Shown: positions 6,723 through 13,058 of the stretch, one piece after another | Layout of the letters: every line of letters starts with the position of its first letter | Position numbering within the stretch: position 1 is the stretch's first letter | From: a virus | Reading direction: 5' to 3' (one strand) | DNA: 34,245 bases | IMG/VR virus record: IMGVR_UViG_3300042562_001170 | Span: 1 to 34,245 of that record | The notes under the pieces: model-generated | What the model was told of the DNA's origin: nothing | Databases searched by the model: none | Seen by the model: only the letters and a program-made list of their open reading frames with translations | Position numbers and translations under genes: made by a program

Positions 6723-7121
6723 ATGAAATCAGAAACATTCGACGGCAAAGTCGGCCAGATGAAGACCAAATCGAACTGGCTCGCGTCCGAGGACTTCCTT
6801 GGGATTGGCGATGTCACGCTAACCATTGAAGCGATCAAGAAGCACACCGACGTTCCTATGGATGCGGGCCGGGTTGAAAAGGAACTGTTCGCGGTTCATT
6901 TCGCCGGATCTCCAAAGGGGATGATCCTCAACGCCACGAATCGCAAGTCACTCTCGGCATCATTCGGGGCCGATACGAAGAGGTGGATCGGGCAGAAAGT
7001 GACGCTCTACGTTGCTGATGGGATCAGGAAACCCGGTGGCAAATCCGGCGAGACGACAACCGGACTGCGCATTCGTCCGATTGTCGGCAACAATCCGCTG
7101 CTGAATGGAGGTGGCGCATGA
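6723..7121 (+). CDS. Conserved phage protein of early/recombination clusters (132 aa)
   Basis: The body reads SNWLASEDFLGIGDVTLTI...LFAVHFAGSPKGMILNATNRKSLSASFG...WIGQKVTLYVADG. I recognise the overall pattern from phage proteins of about 120-150 aa that often lie next to exonuclease and annealing genes. They show a ...KPLVLNxTNxxxI...WxGKxVxLY layout and a predicted beta-rich fold. No catalytic residues are evident. Here the PD-(D/E)XK nuclease gene follows one gene downstream, in keeping with that context. ATGA coupling to the next gene. Confidence 0.6.
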   Translation: MKSETFDGKVGQMKTKSNWLASEDFLGIGDVTLTIEAIKKHTDVPMDAGRVEKELFAVHFAGSPKGMILNATNRKSLSASFGADTKRWIGQKVTLYVADGIRKPGGKSGETTTGLRIRPIVGNNPLLNGGGA

Positions 7122-7366
7122 GCGAGGCAATCGACGGAGAACCGGCATTCCCAGTGCCCGTGGGTGAACGCGAATTCTGGGATCGCGAGGAAAACGGAAG
7201 CCCTAATGGCATGAGCCTTCGCGACTACTTCGCGGCGGCGGCTTTGCAGGGGGTTATTGCCCACATTATCAGCGTGGGAAATTCGAACGGCAGCGCGCTG
7301 AGGTATGCCGAGTGCGCATACGAATACGCCGACGCCATGCTCGTGGCAAGAAAGGAGGGCGCATGA
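7118..7366 (+). CDS. Hypothetical phage protein with GMSLRDYFAAAAL motif (82 aa)
   Basis: The protein carries GMSLRDYFAAAALQGVI in the middle and AYEYADAMLVARKEG at its end. That layout is common in small phage and prophage proteins of unknown function. It is coupled by ATGA on both sides, sitting directly before the nuclease gene, and a GGAG-containing stretch near its end could serve as the SD for that gene. Confidence 0.65.
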   Translation: MSEAIDGEPAFPVPVGEREFWDREENGSPNGMSLRDYFAAAALQGVIAHIISVGNSNGSALRYAECAYEYADAMLVARKEGA

Positions 7367-8232
7367 CCTGGCCCGCAATCGGAATCCACCGGGACATTAA
7401 CCCGACCGACTATTTCGCGCTCAGCCACCTCGACGGCGCGGTCGTCCGATCGAACTCGACGCTGAAGGCATTCGACCAAGATCCGGCGCTTTTCCATGCC
7501 GGCCACCGGAAGTCGCCAACCAAAGCGATGACAGCCGGGAGCCTGTTCGACTGCCTGCTGACGAGTCCCGCCCGGTTTGGCGACGAGTTCATCGTCTCGC
7601 CCTTCGACGAGTTTCGAAGCTCAGAATCCAAACAGTGGCGCGACGAGCAGACGAAGACCGTCATCAAGCAATCCGACCTCGACCTAGCGGTTGAGTCGAT
7701 CAAAGCGATTCAATCCGACCCGCGCTGGCTGGCGATCACGGCCGGCGATTGCGGATTCCAGGTTGCGATGCGGGCCGACATCGACGGCAAGCCATTTAAA
7801 GCGTTGATGGACGTTCTGCCAGACAAGGACGGCGCATTCGGTGACGCCATCGTGGACATCAAGCGATTCGGCAGCATGGACACACTCAAGGAGGTGTTGC
7901 GGAACTGCGAAAAGTTCCAATACAACTATCAAGGCGGGCTTTACCGGGGCATAGCGCGACTGCTTGGCGAAAAGCGGAATCGTTATCTGCTCTACATCGT
8001 CCCGACTAACCCGCCAATCACGCCGTGCCTGATTGAGCTTGGCGAGAACATGCTTGCAACCGGCGCACATGCCATCTTGCGGATGAGTCAGCGGATGGCG
8101 GAATGCGAGGCGAGCGGAATCTGGCCGGGGCGATTCGATGGCATCAAGCGGGTTGACCAGGCGGAAGAGGGATGGGGATGGAAGGAAGTTGAAACCGAAT
8201 TGGAAGAATGCGATGGAAAGGAGTCAGCATGA
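7363..8232 (+). CDS. PD-(D/E)XK exonuclease, RecE/Cas4-like (289 aa)
   Basis: The start at 7363 is the ATG of an ATGA overlap and is preceded by AAGGAGGGC, one of the few good Shine-Dalgarno sequences in the window. Residues 40-65 (GHRKSPTKAMTAGSLFDCLL) match the GxxxHxxLL-type first motif of the PDDEXK_1/RecE family, although the His is replaced by Asp. The core is ALMDVLPDKDG...DAIVDIKRF, giving Asp...Asp-x-Lys. The following FQYNYQGGLYRGI carries the Q-x3-Y motif. Such nucleases degrade DNA ends for recombination or replication. I see no annealing partner such as Erf or RecT beside it. Confidence 0.8.
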   Translation: MTWPAIGIHRDINPTDYFALSHLDGAVVRSNSTLKAFDQDPALFHAGHRKSPTKAMTAGSLFDCLLTSPARFGDEFIVSPFDEFRSSESKQWRDEQTKTVIKQSDLDLAVESIKAIQSDPRWLAITAGDCGFQVAMRADIDGKPFKALMDVLPDKDGAFGDAIVDIKRFGSMDTLKEVLRNCEKFQYNYQGGLYRGIARLLGEKRNRYLLYIVPTNPPITPCLIELGENMLATGAHAILRMSQRMAECEASGIWPGRFDGIKRVDQAEEGWGWKEVETELEECDGKESA

Positions 8233-8474
8233 GTGACCGACCAACACCGGAGACAGACGCCGCAACGCTTAACAAGTGGCAAGATAGCTGTCCGCTTCAA
8301 GTGGTGCCGAAATCACTTGCGGTTTCGCTTGAGCGCCAGCGCGACGAGCTGCTGGAGGCGCTTTTTGCCATCGACGAACGATTCATTGATGGCTGCGACA
8401 CTTACGACGACTGGCAATTCATGGGGCAAACTGCCCGAGCCGCCATCGTCGCCGGGAAAGGAGGCGAGGGATGA
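8229..8474 (+). CDS. Hypothetical protein of the TPETDA group (81 aa)
   Basis: It begins MSDRPTPETDAATLNKW and later has VSLERQRDELLEALFAI, the layout of small phage proteins opening with TPxTDA followed by a short coiled coil. Coupled by ATGA to the nuclease gene, with AAAGGAG before the start. Function unknown. Confidence 0.6.
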   Translation: MSDRPTPETDAATLNKWQDSCPLQVVPKSLAVSLERQRDELLEALFAIDERFIDGCDTYDDWQFMGQTARAAIVAGKGGEG

Positions 8475-8698
8475 TCGAGCAAGAAACATACTTCGACGGG
8501 CTAGTCGGCAAGCGCGTCATCGTCATTTGGCGCGATCAAAGCAGCGACTGGATCGCCTTTCGACTTCTTTGGGAGGACTGCGGCAACGTGAAATTGCAAG
8601 GCGTGGCTTCACCGGACGGAAGCATGCACGACGGCAGTTGTGTGATTTGCCCAGTTAGTGACATCCGGGACATCATCGAGTGGAAGGAGGTTCCATGA
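8471..8698 (+). CDS. Hypothetical small beta-rich protein (75 aa)
   Basis: The protein alternates short beta-looking segments (GKRVIVIWRDQSSDWIAFRLLW, VKLQGVASPDG) and has two Cys near CVICPVSDI. No family is recognised. ATGA couplings on both sides and a GGAGGCGAGGG purine stretch before the start support it. Confidence 0.6.
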   Translation: MIEQETYFDGLVGKRVIVIWRDQSSDWIAFRLLWEDCGNVKLQGVASPDGSMHDGSCVICPVSDIRDIIEWKEVP

Positions 8699-8964
8699 CC
8701 CTCTGGGCCAAACGAACAGACGGCAACCACGCCGAGATCCGGCAGGCTATGCGCGATGCCGGGTCGGAAGTCGAAGACCTATCCGGCAGCGGCAAGGGGA
8801 TGCCTGATACGCTCGTTTGGACTCCCCACACCGGGCTGATGCTCGTCGAGATTAAGATGCCAAAAGGCACACTCACGGCGCACCAGGTGCGATTCCATGC
8901 GAGGTTCCCAGTTCACATCGTGCGATCCGTGGATGATGCGATAGAACTTATCAAGAACACCTAG
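8695..8964 (+). CDS. VRR-NUC-type nuclease (89 aa)
   Basis: The ATG at 8695 follows GGAGG and is ATGA-coupled. The fold signature is complete: GNHAEIRQAMRDAGSEVEDL, then GKGMPDTLVW (PD of the PD-(D/E)XK core), then LMLVEIKMPKGTLTAHQVRFH (ExK plus the Q helix) and a final VHIVRSVDDAIELI. This matches stand-alone viral VRR-NUC domains of about 90-110 aa, proposed to act as Holliday-junction or structure-specific nucleases. The stop codon lies inside the left arm of an attC-like repeat. Confidence 0.8.
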   Translation: MTLWAKRTDGNHAEIRQAMRDAGSEVEDLSGSGKGMPDTLVWTPHTGLMLVEIKMPKGTLTAHQVRFHARFPVHIVRSVDDAIELIKNT

Positions 8965-9079
8965 CGCAGGCATCGCCGGAGACGGCACAGAAAACTTATG
9001 AGCAAAAATCAAGACCCCGAGGCGGCGGAAACCGTCCCAACAACGAGCGTCCCGGCGGTTGATCTGCCGCGACTTGTTC
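8955..9079 (+). repeat. attC-like site candidate overlapping the VRR-NUC stop codon
   Basis: GAAC (8955-8958) pairs with GTTC (9076-9079). CGCAGGC (8965-8971) pairs with GCCGCG (9066-9071) over six base pairs with one extrahelical A. The two boxes are separated by unpaired spacers of 6 and 4 nt. This is the R-spacer-L arrangement of attC sites, with a long apical loop of 94 nt. ACTTGTT at the right end is shared with the sites at 9754 and 10212. As the long loop makes chance pairing easy, this is the weaker of the candidates. Confidence 0.3.
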
Positions 9080-9357
9080 GCTTGTCGCGTTACCAAAAGA
9101 TGCCGGATGACGGATGCGGGGAATGGATCGGAGCACCGAACAATGGGGGCGATGTTGGTGATATGCTCGACATCGTGGGGGAACTCAACGGGCTGATTAT
9201 CGCACTCCACGACGCTATCAATCGACCAAAGGGAGTTGTCCCGAAATCTGCCGAGCGATTCTATCAAGCGAACAGCCCGATCACCGGCGCAACAGCGTCC
9301 GGTGCATCCCAGAGTTCTAACCGGCCACCTTGTTCTCTGAATTTCCGAAAGCCATGA
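8998..9357 (+). CDS. Hypothetical early protein with repeat-encoded tail (119 aa)
   Basis: Two starts are possible: the ATG at 8998 (119 aa) and the ATG at 9100 (85 aa). The shorter form begins MPDDGCGEWIGAPNNGG just after the ACTTGTTCG motif and may be the true protein, as the first 34 codons lie within the repeat-like region. The middle has a helical segment (MLDIVGELNGLIIALHDAIN). The last 30 residues (ITGATASGASQSSN) are encoded by the repeat at 9268-9322 and resemble the tail of the unrelated protein at 10305. Function unknown; ATGA coupling to the next gene. Confidence 0.5.
   Translation: MSKNQDPEAAETVPTTSVPAVDLPRLVRLSRYQKMPDDGCGEWIGAPNNGGDVGDMLDIVGELNGLIIALHDAINRPKGVVPKSAERFYQANSPITGATASGASQSSNRPPCSLNFRKP
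9268..9322 (+). repeat. 54-bp repeat, copy 1, with attC-like fold
   Basis: Positions 9269-9322 match 10474-10527 at 48 of 54 aligned positions. The fold is strikingly attC-like: GAAC (9270-9273) pairs with GTTC (9314-9317); there is a 5-nt unpaired spacer on each side; GATCACCGG (9279-9287) pairs with CCGGTGCATC (9299-9308) through nine base pairs with a single extrahelical C; and the apical loop is 11 nt. Similarity between the two copies ends right after the GTTCTAACC, as expected if recombination joins different downstream DNA there. The element covers the 3' end of one ORF. Confidence 0.6.
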
Positions 9358-9563
9358 AAGACAAAGATATAACCAATGCCGAAGCTCACGGCTTCGCGTC
9401 ACTTAAATGGCACGCCGCCGAAAAAGGCGACATCGAAGCCGCTCTTGAAATGCAGAAGGCGGAAACCGAATCGCTCTGCCGACTGGCGGGGATGATCGAG
9501 CAACCAGACCCAGAAGATCCAACTAAAGCAGCCGACTGGTGGAAACCTGAAACCGAACAATGA
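9354..9563 (+). CDS. Hypothetical early protein (69 aa)
   Basis: The ATG at 9354 overlaps the preceding stop (ATGA). The protein is helical with an ankyrin-like or TPR-like look (ITNAEAHGFASLKWHAAEKG, then IEAALEMQKAE) and ends acidic with DWWKPETEQ. No family assigned. ATGA coupling to the following gene. Confidence 0.55.
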   Translation: MKDKDITNAEAHGFASLKWHAAEKGDIEAALEMQKAETESLCRLAGMIEQPDPEDPTKAADWWKPETEQ

Positions 9564-9802
9564 AACCGACCAGAGAAAAGCCGATATTAAAAGAAACTTC
9601 GCCATGCTTGTATGCGTGCTCATGCGGCTGGAAGGGTCCCCGATATGCGACTTGGGTGAAGCGTGGGAGCCGCGACCTGCTTTTCTGCGGTGGATGCCGA
9701 GAATCATCAATGGACCGGAAAGCTTTCATCGAACACTGCGCCAGTGATTTGCAGAACGCAATAGGTGAGGCACGGCGAGATAAGACGCCGCCTCAAGAAT
9801 AG
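9560..9802 (+). CDS. Putative zinc-ribbon small protein (80 aa)
   Basis: Four to five cysteines are arranged as CLYACSCGW and, about 24 residues later, FCGGCRE. That is a plausible zinc-binding ribbon with two CxC/CxxC-type knuckles. The C-terminal 18 residues (NAIGEARRDKTPPQE) are encoded within the repeat at 9754-9837, so the original protein may have ended earlier. Function unknown. Confidence 0.55.
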   Translation: MKPTREKPILKETSPCLYACSCGWKGPRYATWVKRGSRDLLFCGGCRESSMDRKAFIEHCASDLQNAIGEARRDKTPPQE

Positions 9803-9837
9803 ACTTTCCCGCCGTTGCCTCGACCGACTTGTTAGCC
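9754..9837 (+). repeat. attC-like repeat of second type, copy 1
   Basis: AAC (9755-9757) pairs with GTT of GTTAGCC (9831-9837). A 6-nt and a 5-nt spacer follow. GGTGAGGC (9764-9771) pairs with GCCTCGACC (9817-9825) by eight base pairs with one extrahelical G. The apical part contains a CGGCG...CGCCG hairpin. The first 21 bp from 9755 are identical to 10216-10236, and GACTTGTTAG at the right end resembles the common right end of environmental attC sites. It spans the end of one small gene and the leader of the next. Confidence 0.55.
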
Positions 9838-9868
9838 GTTTGGGTGACGCGGAAACCACAACAAACAT

Positions 9869-10174
9869 ATGGAAAACAAACAAGAACCGCTGGACACCGT
9901 TGGAGAAACTAAGCAATTCCGCAAAGACCTCGATGGGGTCTTGCAGAGGCTGAAAATCTCCAGCCATCCAACGAACCCGCACCAATACGCCCGCGCCAGC
10001 CGCGAGCGGTCAATCGCCGTCACGAAACTGCAAGAAGCCATTATGTGGCTTGGCATGGACTTGAAGGCTATCAACGAGGAATCGCCATCCGATGCGACGG
10101 CGAACCCTTACCCGCAGAGCTACAATCCAGAGTCTCCGGTGATCGAACCGACGGCAGACGGATTGAAGCTGTAA
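9869..10174 (+). CDS. Conserved phage protein, possible Acb2/Tad1-like (101 aa)
   Basis: The central helix ASRERSIAVTKLQEAIMWLG carries an R-S-x-A-x-T-K-L-x-E-A-x-M-W pattern. This reminds me of the small helical anti-defence sponge family Acb2/Tad1, which binds cyclic nucleotide signals of CBASS and Thoeris. The C-terminus (NPYPQSYNPES, then IEPTADGLKL) is characteristic of a conserved phage group of about 100 aa that I have seen without a function. The N-terminal part, including QFRKDLDGVLQRL, is also helical. The link to Acb2 is a pattern match only. The gene lies between two attC-like repeats. Confidence 0.5.
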   Translation: MENKQEPLDTVGETKQFRKDLDGVLQRLKISSHPTNPHQYARASRERSIAVTKLQEAIMWLGMDLKAINEESPSDATANPYPQSYNPESPVIEPTADGLKL

Positions 10175-10184
10175 CCACCAACCA

Positions 10185-10215
10185 AGCCGGAGAGCGGGTC
10201 TTCCATTCTCCGGCT
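10185..10215 (+). repeat. 9-bp stem hairpin after the 101-aa gene
   Basis: AGCCGGAGA (10185-10193) and TCTCCGGCT (10207-10215) are exact complements with a 13-nt loop. No T-run follows, so it is not a standard terminator. Its right arm leads directly into GGCTAAC, the left box of the next attC-like repeat. Confidence 0.6.
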
Positions 10216-10296
10216 AACGCAATAGGTGAGGCACGGGCGGACAGCGCCACCTCGCCAATAAGCTTACACGCCGTTCCATCCGCCTACTTGTTCGAA
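10212..10296 (+). repeat. attC-like repeat of second type, copy 2
   Basis: GGCTAAC (10212-10218) and GTTCGAA (10290-10296) form the outer boxes; the left box is the exact complement of GTTAGCC at the right end of copy 1. The GCAATA spacer and GGTGAGGC box (10225-10232) are identical to copy 1. The inner right box (about 10276-10284) pairs with it less well, with two mismatches, one extrahelical base and a wobble. The right 22 bp aligns without gaps to copy 1. It lies between two genes. Confidence 0.5.
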
Positions 10297-10304
10297 TTCT
10301 TATC

Positions 10305-10541
10305 ATGAACCTACCAAGACACGACGACCTAGAAAATCCGCCCGATTTTTGCGAACTTCGGGACGATTACTGGCAGCTATGGGATCAACTCAAAGCGGCG
10401 GAAATCAAGATGGCTAAAATCGCAGAATATATCTCCCCGATGGAACATGGACATCCCGATAATCTTTTCTTGTCGAACAGTTCGATCAACGGCGCAACGG
10501 CGTCCTGTGCATCCAAGAGTTCTAACCACGAAACGACGTGA
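10305..10541 (+). CDS. Hypothetical early protein with repeat-encoded tail (78 aa)
   Basis: The first 53 residues are charged and helical (DFCELRDDYWQLWDQLKAAEIKM). From about residue 57 the sequence NSSINGATASCASKSSN is encoded by the repeat at 10474-10527. It parallels the tail of the protein at 8998 although the two N-terminal parts are unrelated. This pattern is what a cassette-type junction would give. Function unknown; GTGA coupling to the next gene. Confidence 0.5.
   Translation: MNLPRHDDLENPPDFCELRDDYWQLWDQLKAAEIKMAKIAEYISPMEHGHPDNLFLSNSSINGATASCASKSSNHETT
10474..10527 (+). repeat. 54-bp repeat, copy 2
   Basis: It aligns without gaps to 9269-9322 with six mismatches. GAAC/GTTC and the two 5-nt spacers are kept; the inner stem carries a tandem mismatch, so the fold is weaker than in copy 1. 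The left side also forms a local TCGAAC-A-GTTCGA palindrome. Similarity stops just after GTTCTAACC. Confidence 0.6.
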
Positions 10542-11182
10542 CACCGACCCCAAGAACCGACGCAGCAATCGCCGCCTCTGACGGCCAGTGGAGCTTCACG
10601 CTTCGAGACCTCGCGCAGGAGCTGGAGCGCGAGCTTGCTGTCTGGAAGCACGAGGCGAAGCGGCTGGAGGCCGAGCTGGAGACTTTCGACGAGCAGGCCA
10701 TCATCTGGTGGTGCGAGTATCAAGACCTGAAGGTGAAGGCCCGCGAGCTTCAAGAAACACGCTCGGACCTCGAGTTCCGGCGCGGCCTTTACAAGCTCCA
10801 AGCTGACAGAGTCGAAAGGCTCGAGCGCGAGCTTGCTGAATCCACTGAATCACTCGATTTTCAGACGCAACTAAACCGCGAGGTAATCGAGCTGGAAAAA
10901 AAGACGCTGGGCGAGCGGAACGACGCGAGGAAGGAGCTTGAGCAAATCAAGGCTATCCTTGCTGACCCGGTAGCCGTCCACCTCAACATGATGCGCGGGA
11001 CGATTGCTTGGACACCGGCGAACCTGCGCCACTTGTTAGGCGATACCGGCGACGCAAGGGCGGAACTAGCCAGCCTGAAAGCCACGATAGCCGACCCTGA
11101 CGAGGTGGAGCTTGCGATGATCCGTGGCGAAATCGCGATTCCGAACCGGGTAGGGTTTGATTACATCATCGGGAACACATGA
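10538..11182 (+). CDS. Coiled-coil protein of the TPRTDAA group (214 aa)
   Basis: The GTG at 10538 overlaps the previous TGA (GTGA), and the resulting N-terminus MTPTPRTDAAIAASDG is the standard opening of this phage group, which supports the GTG start. Residues about 22-140 form long heptad-like coiled coils rich in Leu, Glu and Arg (LAQELERELAVWKHEAKRLE, RVERLERELAES). The C-terminal part contains two related segments, AILADPVAVHLNMMRGTI and ATIADPDEVELAMIRGEI, apparently an internal duplication. Function unknown. An 87-bp gap precedes the replication module. Confidence 0.7.
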   Translation: MTPTPRTDAAIAASDGQWSFTLRDLAQELERELAVWKHEAKRLEAELETFDEQAIIWWCEYQDLKVKARELQETRSDLEFRRGLYKLQADRVERLERELAESTESLDFQTQLNREVIELEKKTLGERNDARKELEQIKAILADPVAVHLNMMRGTIAWTPANLRHLLGDTGDARAELASLKATIADPDEVELAMIRGEIAIPNRVGFDYIIGNT

Positions 11183-11269
11183 AACTCCTCGTCCCACGCG
11201 TGGCAACCTGTGAACACCGTGTGAATTGATTGCACTTCCCTTGTAACGGAAAAAACGCAAAGTAACGCC

Positions 11270-12013
11270 ATGTCGTATACAAAACTGTTTTCATCAATTG
11301 TAACGTCCACGATTTGGACGGAAGACGCCAAAACCTGCAAAGTTTGGGTGACGATGCTCGCCATCGCCAACAAACACGGCGAGGTTCAAGCGTCTATCCC
11401 CGGCCTTGCTCAGATTGCCGGATTACCACTCGACGACACGGAAGCCGCGATTGAGAAGTTTCTATCCCCCGATAAATACAGCCGCACGCCAGACGATCAG
11501 GGGCGCAGGATCGAAAAGATCGAAGGCGGCTGGCTTCTTTTGAATCACGCTAAATACAGGGCGATGGCATCAAAGGACGAAGAGAAAGCGTCTTCCGCGA
11601 AACGGCAATCGGCGTTCCGTGATCGTCAGAAGCGTAACGCAAGCGTAACGCCTAGTAACGGTTCCGTAACGGTCAGTAACGATGCCGTAACGGGAAACAG
11701 GGACATAGCAGAAGCAGAAGCAGAAGCAGAAGCATTTAAGAAAAAAACTAAGGCGCGAGGAACGATCGAGGAAGTCGTCGAATTCTCCAAATCCATCGGA
11801 CTCCCGGAATCAGATGGTGAATACCTTTTTCACAAGTGGGAGGGTAACGGGTGGACGAACGGAGGGTCACCGGTGAAGAATTGGAAAGCCACAATTCGAA
11901 GCTGGGTCAAAGGCAAGTTCCTCCCCAGCCAGAAAGCACCCGCCGAAAAGCCAGGATCTTCCAAATCCTACTTGTCCTCCGTCAACGGCTACAACGAACG
12001 AACCGATTTTTGA
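11270..12013 (+). CDS. Phage replication initiator, lambda O-like (247 aa)
   Basis: The N-terminus (MSYTKLFSSIVTSTIW, then KVWVTMLAIANKHGEV) is the winged-helix opening seen in many phage replication proteins that combine an origin-binding N-terminal domain with a C-terminal loader-interacting part. The middle (residues about 100-160) is low-complexity and includes AEAEAEAEA. This is where the DNA carries six phased GTAACG repeats followed by an A-rich tract. The C-terminal 85 residues (ESDGEYLFHKWEGNGWTNGG) resemble the C-terminal segment of phage DnaD/O-type proteins. The helicase loader gene follows 3 nt later, as lambda P follows O. Three more GTAACG copies flank the start. Confidence 0.8.
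   Translation: MSYTKLFSSIVTSTIWTEDAKTCKVWVTMLAIANKHGEVQASIPGLAQIAGLPLDDTEAAIEKFLSPDKYSRTPDDQGRRIEKIEGGWLLLNHAKYRAMASKDEEKASSAKRQSAFRDRQKRNASVTPSNGSVTVSNDAVTGNRDIAEAEAEAEAFKKKTKARGTIEEVVEFSKSIGLPESDGEYLFHKWEGNGWTNGGSPVKNWKATIRSWVKGKFLPSQKAPAEKPGSSKSYLSSVNGYNERTDF
11634..11755 (+). other. Candidate replication origin: six phased GTAACG iterons plus A-rich tract
   Basis: GTAACG occurs at 11634, 11645, 11655, 11666, 11676 and 11687, so spacings alternate 11, 10, 11, 10, 11 bp, which is one helical turn on average. These distances are not multiples of three, so protein coding does not explain them. A 6-bp tandem repeat GCAGAA (four copies, 11708-11731) and an A/T-rich stretch (about 11732-11752) follow, in the place of a DNA-unwinding element. 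Further GTAACG copies lie at 11243, 11262, 11300 and 11844. The arrangement parallels the lambda origin inside gene O. Confidence 0.8.
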
Positions 12014-12016
12014 CCC

Positions 12017-12727
12017 ATGAACCACGAATCTAAAGCCGACCCGCTCACCATCATGAATCGAATCCTTGCGGAGTTCGACGAACTGCAGGAAGCTCCAGCA
12101 GAATCTCCTCCAAAGGCATCGGCGGCAGTCCGACCGGCAAATGCACTGTCATCGCGCCACGGATGGCCTGAGCGGGTTATCCGCGCCCAAGGAGAGCCGG
12201 AAGGCGGTGAATGGATGGCAGCTTTCGCTTTAGCCGCTCCGGTCATTGAGCGCGGAGGAATTGCCGTCTTCCACGGATTGCGCGGAACCGGCAAAACCCG
12301 CATGGCTGGCGAGATTGCGCAGAAAGTCCCGTTTCCCTACGACTACAAGCGGCATGGAACGCCAATCGGAACCCCCGTGGAGAAAGCTAGAACGGCGGCA
12401 TACAGGACCGCCATGTCGTTCTTCACGGAAATCCGCGCGAGCTACGCCAAGAACTCCGAAACGACTGAGAAGCAGGTTGTAGAGGCGCTGGAGGCTCACG
12501 GGCTACTCGTCATTGACGAACTGCAGGAACGTGGCGCGACAGCCTTCGAGGACCGATTGCTCACCCACCTCATCGACAAGCGATACGGTGCGATGCTGCC
12601 GACGATATTGATTTCCAATCAGACAAAGGCCCAGCTTTTCGAGAGCATCAGCCCGAGCATCGCTGACCGCATCGCGGAAACCGGAATCAGGATCGAGTTC
12701 AACTGGAAATCTTACCGCAGACCATGA
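12017..12727 (+). CDS. DnaC/IstB-like helicase loader ATPase (236 aa)
   Basis: Walker A is GLRGTGKT at residues 87-94, Walker B is LLVIDEL at 163-169, and a sensor-like ILISNQT occurs near 198-203. The C-terminus SIADRIAETGIRIEFNW carries the arginine-finger-type ending of DnaC-like AAA+ loaders. The N-terminal 80 residues are probably the helicase- or initiator-binding part. Lacking a primase or helicase gene in the window, the phage presumably recruits the host DnaB. The gene directly follows the initiator gene and overlaps the next start by ATGA. Confidence 0.85.
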   Translation: MNHESKADPLTIMNRILAEFDELQEAPAESPPKASAAVRPANALSSRHGWPERVIRAQGEPEGGEWMAAFALAAPVIERGGIAVFHGLRGTGKTRMAGEIAQKVPFPYDYKRHGTPIGTPVEKARTAAYRTAMSFFTEIRASYAKNSETTEKQVVEALEAHGLLVIDELQERGATAFEDRLLTHLIDKRYGAMLPTILISNQTKAQLFESISPSIADRIAETGIRIEFNWKSYRRP

Positions 12728-13038
12728 CCACCCCCGCCCAGATCATCGAGGCCGTCCACCAAGCCACTGGGGCCGAACCCGACGAGATCATCTCGAAATC
12801 CCGCCGCCACTCCGTCCTGTTCCCGCGCTACATCGTGCTACTCCTCCTCAGGCAGTCCCGACCGTTCTTTTCCGAGATCGAGCTGGGCCAGTTGATCGGC
12901 ATCGAAGGGCACGGCTCGACCCGCCACGCACTCGGCAAGGCTAATGAGCTACTCGACCAAGATCAGCATTTCCAGATCGCGCACAGCAAGGCGACGGCGA
13001 TTCTGGGGGATTCTTTCCCTACAGCCGCAAGCGATTGA
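12724..13038 (+). CDS. DnaA domain IV-like DNA-binding protein (104 aa)
   Basis: The protein consists almost only of a fold like the C-terminal DNA-binding domain of DnaA. It has SKSRRHSVLFPRYIVLLLLRQSRPFFSEIELGQLIG (helix, loop and helix) followed by GHGSTRHALGKANELLDQD, the counterpart of the DnaA signature helix (GRDHSTVLHA). The AAA+ part is missing. It could bind host or phage DnaA-box-like sites, helping replication or interfering with host initiation. ATGA-coupled to the helicase loader gene. Confidence 0.75.
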   Translation: MTTPAQIIEAVHQATGAEPDEIISKSRRHSVLFPRYIVLLLLRQSRPFFSEIELGQLIGIEGHGSTRHALGKANELLDQDQHFQIAHSKATAILGDSFPTAASD

Positions 13039-13058
13039 ACGATTTATTGCAAAATGTC

